From Emergomyces orientalis (Eukaryota > Ascomycota > Eurotiomycetes > Onygenales > Ajellomycetaceae), in NCBI GenBank assembly GCA_002110485.1, contig MOWL01000046.1, positions 620,001 through 684,000 of the forward strand: a stretch of 64,000 nt of DNA. The letters are read 5' to 3'. The position numbers were made by a program, and so were the translations under genes. This document shows positions 49,717-61,164 of this stretch, one piece after another. The notes beneath the pieces are model-generated. The model was not told the origin of the DNA and did not search any database. It was given only the letters and a program-made list of their open reading frames with translations. Every line of letters starts with the position of its first letter. Within the stretch, counting starts at the first letter, position 1.

Positions 49717-52700
49717 ATGGCGGGGGATACGTCGGATTTTTCGGCCCACGAAGGTCGGGATCCCCGGAATGCGGAATATGAAGAAGCTGGGAGCGATGAA
49801 TCCAATGGTGATCATTCATCCACCCATAATGAAGGGAGTCCCAGATTCGCACTCATTAGATCTTTAACGAGAGATACACGGCCAGAGCTCTCAAGGATAG
49901 CATCTGTCTTTTCCCATAGCGACCAACCTTCCCTAACTGGCGACCTGCAGCAAAGAGATACTCTGACCGGCCTTCGACTGGGGGATGCTGTCCTAAACCC
50001 TTCCAATCCACAATTCGATTTCTTCAAATGGGCTCGCAAGCTGATGAGATTGATAGAGGAGGAGGGTATAAAGAGACGCCGTACGGGAATTACGTTCAAA
50101 AACCTCAGTGTGTATGGTTCTGGTTCTGCATTACAATTGCAGAGCACGGTTTCTACCCCTCTCAGGGCCCTTTTCCAATTTCGCGAAACCTTCGGTATTG
50201 GTCTGAAAACCCAGAAGCGTATACTAAAGGATTTCAACGGGACTATCAAAGAAGGTGAAATGATTGTTGTCTTAGGTCGACCTGGGAGTGGGTGTAGCAC
50301 ATTTTTGAAGTCTATATGTGGAGAAACGCATAGCCTAGTGTTGGGGAAAGACACTGTGATCCATTACAACGGTATTCCGCAAGAAACCTTCAAAAAGGAA
50401 TTTCGGGGGGAGGCCGTATATAGTGCGGAAGATGAAAAACATTTCCCTCATCTCACAGTCGGACAAACTTTGGAGTTTGCTGCTGCTTGTCGGACACCAG
50501 CTGCCAGAGTCATGGGTATGACTAGAAAAACCTTTGCCCGCCATATATCAAAAGTGGTCATGGCTATATTTGGCTTGAGCCACACCGTCAATACCAAGGT
50601 CGGCGATGATTATGTGCGAGGTGTCAGCGGTGGTGAACGAAAGCGCGTTAGTATTGCGGAGCTTGCGTTATCTGGTGCGCCAGTAGCCTGCTGGGACAAT
50701 TCAACCAGAGGACTGGATGCAGCCACAGCCCTTGAGTTCACCCAAGCGTTGCGGATCGGGGCTGATGTTATGGGAGGCACGCATGCTGTTGCCATATACC
50801 AAGCAAGTCAGGCGATCTACGATATCTTCGACAAGGCCATTGTTCTTTATGAAGGACATCAAATATACTTTGGGCCTGCTAGCGCTGCGAAGAAATACTT
50901 CGAAGATATGGGTTGGTACTGCCCTCCGCGACAAACAACTGGCGATTTCCTCACGTCCGTGACAAACCCTCTTGAACGTAGAGTCAGGCAAGGGTTTGAG
51001 TCCAAAGTCCCCCGGACGGCGCAGGAGTTCGAACAGTATTGGCTCCGATCTCAGGCATTCAAAAATATGCAGGTTGAGATCGAAGAAAGCGAAAAGGTAC
51101 ACCCTGTGGGCGGTCCGGCATTGGGAGTATTGCGTGAAGCACATCAGCAGGCTCAAGCAAAGCACGTTCGCCCAAAATCTCCATATACAATCTCGATAGC
51201 GATGCAAGTGAAGCTATGCACCATTCGTGCTTACCAACGCCTGTGGAATGACAAGGCATCAACGATATCGAGAGTGGCTGCGCAGCTAATAATGTCTTTG
51301 ATTATTGGATCACTCTTCTTCAATACGCCACAAGTCACCAGCAGCTTCTTTTCAAAAGGTTCGATTTTGTTTTTCGCCATTCTACTGAATGCTCTGCTTT
51401 CTATATCTGAAATTAACGCGTAAGTTTAACTGCTACTCCAATTTTCGGAACAAGCCTCTAACAGAACTTTAGGCTTTGTAAGTCTTGCGCCGCTTCCCAC
51501 CAGACCCACCACAGCTACTAACATCACAAGATGCCCAACGACCTATCGTGTCTAAGCATGCTTCATTTGCGTTCTACTACGCATGCGTTGAAGCCTTCGC
51601 TGGGATAGTTTCCGATATCCCCATAAAGTTCATCATCAGCACAGTTTTCAACCTCATAATTTACTTCCTCGGGGACCTGAGAAGAGAACCTGGAAATTTT
51701 TTCATTTTCTTCCTCTTCACGTTTATCACAATGTTAACTATGTCTGCCATATTCCGAACACTTGCCGCTGCAACGAAAACTATTTCTCAGGCTCTTGCAT
51801 TCGCAGGAGTAATGGTATTGGCAATTGTTATATATACCGGCTTCACGATTCAGCGATCCTATATGTAAGTGCATCTTTCGTATAGTTTTATCGATCTTGA
51901 TCTCCTTCAATCGTTTCTTTGTTCCAGCTGAGTTGTTATATCACAAAAACTGACTATGCATGCAGGCACCCATGGTTCGAATGGATCAGCTGGATTAATC
52001 CAGTTGCATATGCATTTGAAGCAATCCTGGTCAATGAAGTGCATAATCAGCGGTACGAGTGTGCAGATCTCGTCCCTCCTTATGGCGAAGGAAACAATTT
52101 TCAATGTCCAATTGCTGGTGCCGTAGCAGGCGAGAGGTCTGTGTCCGGCGACGCATGGGTAGAATCACAATATGGCTACAAATATTCACACCTTTGGAGG
52201 AATCTTGGTTTCATCTTCGCGTTCCAGGGCTTCTTTTACGCGGTTTATCTTTTTGCGACACAGATGAACACTAGCTCGGGCTCATCTGCGGAATTTCTAG
52301 TGTTCCGACGTGGGCATGTTCCTAAATACATGTTAGAGCAGAAGGACGAGGAAAATGGCACAGTAACCCGTCCAGATGACGCTACTGCTGCTGCTGCTCC
52401 CGAGGATGCAGCTAATAGTGAAGATAAAACCAACGTCCTCCCTCCTCAGACTGACATTTTTACGTGGAGAAATGTAGTCTATGATATAACAATTAAGGGA
52501 GAGCCGAGGAGGCTACTTGATCACGTCTCTGGATGGGTCCGCCCCGGGACTCTCACGGCTTTGATGGGTGTCTCCGGCGCAGGTAAAACAACGTTACTTG
52601 ACGCACTCGCCCAGCGCATATCTATGGGGGTTATCACGGGAGATATGTTGGTTAATGGAAAACCACTCGACCCTTCGTTCCAGCGAAAAACTGGCTACTG

Positions 52701-54620
52701 TCAACAGCAGGATCTTCACCTTGAGACGACTACAGTCCGGGAGGCACTACGATTTTCTGCAATGTTGAGACAGCCAAAGACTGTTTCAAAGGCAGAAAAA
52801 TACGCATTTGTTGAGGATGTGATCAAGATGTTGAATATGGAAGACTTCTCCGAAGCGGTTGTGGGGAATCCGGGTGAGGGTCTCAACGTAGAGCAACGGA
52901 AGCTCCTCACCATTGGCGTCGAATTAGCAGCAAAACCCCAACTTCTGCTTTTCCTTGATGAGCCTACTTCCGGCCTTGATTCACAGAGCTCATGGGCCAT
53001 CATTACTTTCCTCCGAAAGCTCGCTAACAATGGCCAAGCGGTGCTTTCTACGATCCATCAGCCTTCCGCAATATTGTTTCAAGAGTTTGATAGACTGCTA
53101 TTTCTGGCAAAGGGGGGCAAAACAGTCTATTTTGGAGATATAGGAGAAAACTCCGAGACCTTGCTTAAGTACTTTTCGGATCATGGTGCTGAACCCTGTG
53201 GCCCTGATGCAAACCCAGCCGAATACATGCTGAACATTGTGGGAGCGGGTGCCAGTGGCAAATCGACGCAGGACTGGTCAGAAGTGTGGAATGCTAGTCA
53301 AGAAGCGAAGGAAGTCCAAGAGGAGTTGGATCGGATACATGCGGAGAGGACAAAGGAACGTGCTTCTGAGCCAGAAGAACAACCCTCGGTCACAGAATTT
53401 GCCATGCCTATGTCATCCCAGATCTACCATGTTACACTTCGGGTTTTCCAACAATATTGGAGGACGCCGACCTACATTTGGGGGAAGTTTCTGCTTGGCT
53501 TTATGTCCGCCGTCTTCATGTAAGTGGTATCCCTTCAAAACTATCATGAGCTACGGGCTCCATATATTAATATTCGCCATAGAGGATTCTCTTTCTATAA
53601 GCAAAACACGTCATCCGCAGGACTTCAAAATACCCTCTTCTCAATATTCATGTTGACTACAATATTTACTAGTCTTGTCCAGCAGGTATTTAACTATATT
53701 ATCATTGTCACTTACGCAAAGACTTTGGCAAAATTCTAACAATTTCCTAGATAATGCCTCGATTTGTTACCCAGCGATCCCTTTTTGAAGTCCGCGAAAG
53801 GCCATCGCGCGCGTACAGCTGGAAAGCGTTCCTCCTTGCGAACATCATCGTGGAAATTCCCTATCAAATACTCCTAGGTATAGTTGTCTGGGCGTGTTTT
53901 TACTTCCCAGTTTTTGGCAAGAACCAAACGGCAGAGCAACAAGGCATATTCATCGTCTACTGCGTGCAATTTTTCATCTTCGCATCAACCTTCGCCCATA
54001 TGGTAATCGCAGGTCTCCCGGATGCGGAGACGGCCGGGCACATCGCCACAACACTCTTCAGTTTAGCTCTCGTGTTCAATGGTGTCATGCAGCCCCCAAG
54101 GGCGCTTCCAGGCTTTTGGATTTTCATGTGGCGTGTCTCTCCCTTGACCTACACTGTTGGCGGTCTGGCCGCCACAGGCCTCCATGACCGCGTCGTGGAC
54201 TGCGCAGAAAATGAATTCGCTATTTTCAACCCCCCAAGCGGCTCCACGTGCGGGCAATATCTCGAAAGATATCTCGCCGCGGGTGCACCGGGTCGCCTCT
54301 ACAACCCTAGCGCCACGGAGGCATGCAGATACTGCCCATTGAGGAATGCGGACCAATTCCTCTCGACCTCTGAGATATTTTGGTCACAACGCTGGCGCAA
54401 TTTCGGGCTTGGGTGGGCGTATATTGGGTTCAATGTATTTGCGGCGGTGTTGTTGTATTATTTGTTGCGAGTGAGAACCTCGAAAGGCAAGACGGGGAAG
54501 TGGGCGAGTTTGATGAAGTATTATATACTGCGGGTGGGAAGGTGGGTCAGGGCGTTGTTTGCGATGCGGATTGAAAAGACGCCTGAGGGGAAGATTCATT
54601 TGAATGAGAATATTATTTGA
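49717..54620 (+). CDS. PDR/CDR-type ABC transporter (ABCG full transporter)
   Basis: Six exons: 49717-51419, 51473-51477, 51531-51864, 51966-53519, 53583-53685 and 53751-54620; 1522 aa, a normal PDR length. Order is NBD1-TMD1-NBD2-TMD2, the reversed layout of this family. NBD1 has the degenerate Walker A GRPGSGCST (187-195, Cys in place of Lys), signature VSGGERKRVS (303-312) and WDN in Walker B (Asp327). NBD2 has a canonical Walker A GVSGAGKTT (882-890), degenerate signature LNVEQ (987-991) and LFLDEPTSGLD (Asp1012-Glu1013). This asymmetry leaves one complete ATP site, as in Pdr5 and Cdr1. It should export hydrophobic small molecules across the plasma membrane. The second exon is only 5 bases (GCTTT) and is required: skipping it, or reading through either flanking 53-base intron, hits a stop, while splicing it gives EINALYAQRPIV, the family sequence. 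Confidence 0.95.
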
Positions 54621-55258
54621 GGGAGTTGAAAATCGGGGTAGAGTGAAATTGTCTGTGGAGGAAGGGAGGTAGGATACATGAAACAGGCTTTCACTTCTCG
54701 TTTTATATTTGAATAGTTTTTTCTTTTCCCTCTTACTTTTTTGGCTTGTCTCCTTTTATATTTTGAATTAAATCGAACTCGCTTTACATTATAGTATATA
54801 TTTATTTCTTCTAGAATAAGCAGCTCATGAGGTTTTGAAACAGCATTGGCTTTGGCAGTCTTGAGACGTTGGCAATGAATCGTTGCATGATTGGCCGTCC
54901 CTGCGAGCACGCTAAAGGGTTTAGTTTAACTCATGACAATCTGTCCTCGATTTTTTATCACCTTTCTCCGGAATCCGATAAGTCTGCTCCAGGGTTTGCA
55001 AGTCGCAACTTATTCTCGTTTATCCCTTCTGGAATTGGTAGCGGTGGGGACCTCGTATAACTCCTAGCGCAAAGTGCGTGTCGTCAGATGCTGGCGGCGG
55101 GAGTCCTTGCGGCTTAAAATGAACCTCTTTGACACAATTACTTTTTCTCATGTCTCTTGACTTAAGGACGCGATGTCGTAGCCGGCCTTGAATATCCGCG
55201 GGTGGGGTTTAAAACGACGTTCAGTCAAAAACTTTTGGGATTTACCGTTTACCTGACC
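54621..55258. other. Intergenic region after the ABC transporter
   Basis: 638 bases: transporter 3' UTR then a short upstream region for the next plus-strand gene. Nothing else supported. Confidence 0.45.
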
Positions 55259-57958
55259 ATGGTGGATATTTCGGTTGGCGAAGTTTCCGGCTTCATCGCC
55301 GCAGGCGTGTTTGTTTGTCAGTCTCCCAGTCAAGATTTATTTTATGTTGAGTATCGAGAGTGAATCGAAGCTGATGCAAAACATGCAGTGCAAGTATTTT
55401 TCCCCTTAGCTATACCAGCTATTCTCATTGCGTTCATATCAGACACCCACTCGTTGGTTACATGGTAAGGAACCGCAATCGTTTATATGCCTTTCGCTTG
55501 AGGGGCGGCTGGGACTGATGCATATACAGGTCCGTTCTGGGCCGTTTTCTTCAATCGACACCATGGCCAACACTTCTCAACGTAGACACTGTGGCTACCA
55601 CTGGCGTCAAAAGGCGTGTCAACGTAGTCTCCTGGTTTTTAACCGCGGCTATTGCTGTGGTCGCGATTGCTTCTATTGTCACCCCCTTGGGTCTGTATGA
55701 ATCAATCGAACCCTCGGATGACATGGAGAACACGCCATTTCAATATATAAAAGATACCTCAGCGTTTGGATATGGGACACCACCGTGCCCTGATGCCTTT
55801 TTTTCCAGGCATTGCGACGCAGAGTATACATGCCCGGGCTCCATTGTCGAGAGGAAATGTGAGAAAAATGGTCTGCTGGAAAACTGCACGTCGAGTGTAG
55901 ATGCCACGATGCCTGAAAGTTTCATCGCTCCATTTAGAGATGGCGCCACCAAGTTTTCAACATCTGTGTCAAGCATATTCGACCTGCAGTGAAGAACCTA
56001 TATAAACAATGCTGAAGATCTAAACAAAGGAGTTTTCGTGAAACCCCCCTATCGTCAGTTGGCTACTCTGTTACTAGAGGATAAAATCATTCCCGTTGAA
56101 GGACTTGTAGTCGACATGAAGACTGGAGGGCTAGGTTTCCGGCTCCACACAGTACCTCAACGACGCTACGAATACGGCAGTAGGTGGAGCGAGGATATCT
56201 TATTTATCGAGCCAGAAACGCAATGCGTGAATTTGAATTTCACGCTGGAGTTCGTACTACCGCGCGACATGGCTACTAGCGATGAATACGTGGAGGAGCT
56301 CAAAATTGTTGACCATGGCGGTTTCTCTGGATTGCGCGACAACCCTACCCCTAGCCTTGAACGAACCATCCCGAACGGGCAGGCGGACCTTAATTTGAAG
56401 GATAGAGCGATGAACGCGGGGTGGTTCAATAATTTCTTGACAATGGTGTTCTACAATGCTACGGACCCGGATATGCACAATATCAAGCGTCTAGATGTAT
56501 CGGAAAACGACACTTTCCCACTACCATCATTTGCTGTCAATACCACGTTCCGTGTGGGCTATGAGGTTTTACGTGGGCGAGAACGTCACAATATGGAGTG
56601 AGAACCCGTTTGATATTAGCAAGAGAAATTTTTCATTTATCAGTAAGTATCACCCACTGGCAACCATTCTTCCGAATCCATAAGTGCTCTCTCTGGGAAT
56701 TTAAAACTGAGGACCGTTTTCAGCAAATCTTTGTGCAGGGTCCACTTACAATAGCCCAGCAAATATCAACACCACTCTTGTGGGATACAGTCTACTCTAC
56801 GGCGCTGCAAATAGAATCGACAAGGGCGGCTCCTCTCTCATCGCAAACCCGGGTTCACGATGGTCTCTACCAGTCTACAGCTGCGCTTCCGCCGTGAAGG
56901 CTCTTGTCAAAGAAGTCACTTTCCAATTCAACGGCACAAACTTCGAAGCGCTAAAATACATTCCCCCAAAGCCAAAAACCTATGCGGACCAGGAATCCAA
57001 GCCCCTCTGGGCTGTCGAAGATCTCAAGCAAATTCCCATTTCTAACGGAAAGCCACTCTGGGGTATTCTTGGTCCCTCAAAGTCGAAAGCAGATATTAGC
57101 TTTCCCTCCAAAGTTTCGACCATATCCCACGAACATTTATATCTCCCAGGTTACATAGACGATTACACGTTGCTCCTAGAAGGTGCTAGAGGCGTATCGG
57201 ACGCTTCGCAGAACCTTCCTGGCGCTGAATTTTACACTCAAGCCATGCTCACCGCACTCAAAATCACCCGCCCCGGTGCGGGTGGATATCGCGGCTATGT
57301 AGACTATTCGGGATTTACAAGCCTAGCTCTATTTGCAAAATGGCAGAACCTGTCCAAAACGCCGGAGGGCGCCGCTAGAATCCTCGATTTGGTATGGACG
57401 GACTCGGCTGCCAATGCGGTCATGGGCACCAAGGGTTGGGGTGTGACGAGTTTTTCCGCAACAGCGCATCACCAAAGACAGAAGGAAAACCCGCAAAATA
57501 AGAACGCTAATAATAGGAAGCGCGAGGCGGGTATAGCAGAGCCAACTGAACCCACAGTCCCCGTTACGGTCTTTAAGAAATATATCCGCTACAAGATCCC
57601 CTTCGCGGTGCCGGCGTTTGTCATCCTGGCCGTCACCCTCGCGGCAATCATTGCGCTTACAACTCTGTGTATTATGGGCCGGACGGGGCCAAAGCGAATG
57701 CGGACATTTCTGGAAGCCTCATCGACGGGTAGGAATGTTGGGACCTTTGTTGCGGTGCAAGACGAAGAGACGGTAGGCAAGGGGACAAAGCAGTGGGTTA
57801 AGAGTGTGGGCAAGAAGATTGTGAAAATTTCGAGGGAAGGCATTAGTATCGAGGGGGAGGGGAAACATGGGAAGGAAGATGGGGAAATTGTTGACGAGGA
57901 GCTTAGGGATCCGGTGGAGGATGATGAGCTGACGCAGATGGTGAGCCGGAATTCTTAA
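55259..57958 (+). pseudogene. Broken large fungal membrane protein (three membrane segments, ectodomain)
   Basis: Exons inferred at 55259-55316, 55389-55464, 55530-56642 and 56724-57958. Without damage it would encode about 826 aa. Membrane segments: an N-terminal one built over intron 1 (GVFVLQVFFPLAIPAILIAF), one at WFLTAAIAVVAIASIVTPLGLY, and one near the C-terminus (FAVPAFVILAVTLAAIIALTTL). Between the last two lies a large ectodomain with Cys residues and several NxS/T sites. TWSVLGR and the following region resemble an uncharacterised ascomycete family. Two lesions are visible: TGA at 55990-55992, in frame with protein-like sequence on both sides (IFDLQ then RTYINNAEDL), and one extra T in the run at 56567-56570, after which the reading continues one frame over (FYVGENVTIWSENPF). 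The last intron could end at 56738 instead. Either a recent pseudogene or assembly error. Confidence 0.8.
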
Positions 57959-58229
57959 AATTTCTCTGGTTTCATCTGTCTGGAAACGTTCTTGATGAAA
58001 CTCATGTCTATATCTTCAGGATCGCCTGTTTCTCTGTACATGATTTGCCCAAGCACAGAATCGTAAATAAAATATAGATTTAATTTCAACTGTGTACAAT
58101 TCACTTGATATATACTTGACCACAAAATATATTATGTACGGCAAATCTGCTCAATAGCACAACCTCGCGAATCAAAAACATCACGCCAATCCTCTTATCC
58201 TAGGCGTAAACGTCAGTGACCCCCGGAAA

Positions 58230-59159
58230 TCAGAGCCAAGCAGCAAGCCCTAATATCCCCATGGCAGCAGGCGCCATACCTCCCACCACATTCTTCATCG
58301 CCGCAACATTACTGGTCGTAGGCGTGCTTGCAGGGTTACTCTCACTGGTTGCCTTCGTCTCTGTCGCAGAGGGACGGCCCGTTCCGGGGGTTGTTGCAGT
58401 GGGTGTGATTGGCGAGGCATTCTACAAAGTATACTGATATCAGCAAAGGTACAGAAAACGGGGGAAACGAACCTTCACATACAACTAGATCACAACACCC
58501 ATCGCCAGAACACACCGTCCCATCAGAACAGCAGATCTGCTCGGTGGGATGATAACACTTGATGTTCGGAAAATTGCCCGACGCCGGACAGTAGATCAAC
58601 CCGTTGCTTTTGGCGCAGCATTGCTCGCCAGATTCATGGCGGTAACACTCGTAGCTGTGTCCTTTGCCGGTGGGAGTGTGGGAAGGGGTGTAGAGGCTTG
58701 TGGGTAGGGGTGTGCCGTCGGTAGTGGCTGTGACACCGGGTCCGCCCTTTGAATAAGGGTGTTAACGAAATGAAGAATGAATCATGTTTCGTACGCACGC
58801 TTGATGTAAATGCGGATATTGAGGATTTATCAGGATATATGGTAACCTACGAAATCATCGCAGCAACTGTTGTCCTTCGCAACGCAGATTACTTTGGAGA
58901 GAATGGTTAGGGTCGATTGTTCGTTATATTCGCCAAGTTACTGACCTGCATCGGCGCAGCACTGTTGCCCCTCATCTGGATTGAAACACCCAATTGTGCT
59001 ACAGATGACATATCCGGGTCCAAAACATTGTGTGCATGTCTTGCAAGTGAGACGCGGATCGACGTCGAGCTGCCGGGGCAAAAGCTTCTTTTCCAGAGCC
59101 AGAGCACCAGAACATGATGCTATTAAAAATGACAAGAGTAGCGGTAACGACCTGGCATG
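58230..59159 (-). CDS. Cysteine-rich GPI-anchored secreted protein, 5' end unresolved
   Basis: Four exons on the minus strand: about 59159-58946, 58891-58851, 58746-58483 and 58421-58230 (introns 54, 104, 61 bases). The N-terminus is a leader (PLLLSFLIASCSGALA) that fits a signal peptide. The mature part holds repeated double-Cys modules: C-x8-CC-x5-C-x6-CC, C-x8-CC-x8-C, and C-x7-CC-x5-C-x4-CC. A Ser/Thr/Pro-rich linker and a C-terminal hydrophobic stretch (GGMAPAAMGILGLAAWL) after small residues indicate a GPI anchor, so the protein is probably at the cell surface or wall. Frames agree at all three introns. The problem is the start: the only nearby ATG (59158) is one base out of frame with the leader, and no other in-frame ATG is seen. 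A one-base deletion, assembly error or an unseen 5' exon are possible. The binding partner is unknown. Confidence 0.7.
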
Positions 59160-61164
59160 TTTTCTTCGTCCCTTTCCGCAGTTCTCCGGCTTGTGTAAAA
59201 ACAGCTTGGATGAGTGAGTAACTGGGGGGTTATTTAGCTAGTGCACCGCTGTGATAGAAATGAATGGCAGAAGAAATCGCGAGCGCGCACGAGGCAGCGA
59301 AGAAACGAGTGAGGCGGAGGAAAAAAAGGATGCATCTTTAGTCCATCTTCCTTTAATTCTTCTCAATTGTTGTTTCTTTCCACAGACTTGACAGTTTTGA
59401 GCAGAAATTGAAAGCTCGTATTTCTTCAAACGGTTGCTGGTTAGTTGCAGATTAGCCCAGGACCACATGAATTAGGGCCGGAGCCACAAGCCTGACTAAC
59501 CAATGCGAGGGCAAGGGATGCAATTGAGAGTGGGCAAGGTCACATTTTGTAAGGAAGGCCCGCTATTGAAAACGTCCATGTCAAAGGAGCATGGGCCGTT
59601 CCATAGTCCGCACTGAGCTGTCATGCAACCCCATTATTCATATTGATCAAGGCAATTTCAGGCTGAAACCGCTGCAGCTTTCGCCAATATGCATTCGTTA
59701 CATCATTCACTCAAAGGTCACGCCTAGGTTATGCGGTATACGACGAAGGGGTTTTAGAAGAGATCTAAACCCAATGATATATTCACGTAGCTTAAACCCT
59801 CAAAGTTAGACTCTCCAGCTGTACAGCGTCAATCAGCGATGCAATCGATCATGTTCTCATGTTGGCCCCGGCCGCTGTCAAAACAACAGCTGCTGAATCG
59901 AAGAAGATAATAATGATTTGTTGGCATGATGAAAGCTCCTGCTTGCGAATGGAGTGCTGGCATCCAATTTAGCTGAAGGGAAAGAAAGGGCCTTGGGATA
60001 AAGAGAGGAACAGGCTTGCAATTATTTTGAGATTTTATTATTTAGTGTATTCGAAAAATTCGGTCAGTTCTTGGCATGCAAAATCAGCCCATGTCTCCTC
60101 CCTCTTATTATACTATACAAGTCCCCCTTCACGAAAAGAATAGCTTATATCAGATCTAGCTAAATGTATAACTCCGTATAGATTTAAACAAAGGCGAGGA
60201 TGACATACTAGGCCGAGATCTCTGAAGTTATTCAATCTGCCTCATTTGTCTGGGGTTGTGTTGTTTCGATTCCCCCCACAAATAAATATCCTTATTTGCG
60301 ACGCGGTATATGCGTCTCGAGAAACGGATTGCGAAGTATATCAATAGCTCTGAAACTTTACAGTTGCGGTGGGCTTACTTTTAAAACTGCTCCTCTTCAC
60401 GAACTGACAATTTTCGCATGAAAAAACTCCCGCTGTGTCAGGCCAACTAATTTGTCTCGAGCACGACTTAATTATCAGAGTTGGGTTTTGCTCGGTCGAG
60501 TTCCGCCGCTCGCTTGCAATTCGCTTTGCCTAAACAGATTGAAGTTCAGCTTTGACACAGAATTTACCTAGGTAAATAACTGTAGAGGAGCCGAGTCAGC
60601 ATTATCGCTCATACTTGAATGCATAGGGTGAGTGCAGGCCCAATAAATGTGTGTTGGGCCATCTGAAGCTCAATGAATCATCTTCTGACGATATTCTGGC
60701 CAGCAATCAGCGCTGTATCACCAGGATTATCTGCGCTACCCACTGACAGCATAACTCCTGCTACAGAGCACATACCACCCGCCATCAAGGTTTGACAGTC
60801 AATATATTTAATGCTAAAGCATTCAGTGAGGAAGAGGATATAGATATCATCGTCCGGTTATATCTACATCATACTTGCATATGCACATCCCGGTAATGTT
60901 ATTCCCGAGGGCCGGCTGAATGCTGGAATGCCGAAAGCCCTGGAGTTAAGTGAGTTAGCCTTGGACATAACCCCACAGTTTCCATTACCGAAACGTGACA
61001 GATCGGTAGAAAGCCGAATTCTGGGGAGTATGAGGTGCGATATATCCTTCCCACGAGAGCCAACTCTTTCCTCAAAACATAGAGACAACGCCATAGATCG
61101 TTAAAGGTTGAATTGTTTGCTTTTGGTTTCTGAGGTGGGGAAAATCGGTTTTATACGTTTGAAA
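59160..61164. other. Divergent intergenic region, GPI protein and acyl-CoA ligase
   Basis: 2 kb without a supportable gene. Holds ACTCCGTA at 60171-60178 and the palindrome TTTACCTAGGTAAA at 60563-60576. Confidence 0.45.
60563..60576. repeat. TTTACCTAGGTAAA perfect 14-base palindrome
   Basis: Fourteen-base perfect inverted repeat containing the TACCTAGGTA core, about 590 bases upstream of the acyl-CoA ligase ATG. Confidence 0.85.

Noticed and set aside
58216..58437. Plus-strand hydrophobic frame over the last exon of the GPI protein
   Set aside because: It is the antisense of the Ser/Thr-rich linker and GPI tail; the minus-strand reading has consistent introns and Cys modules.
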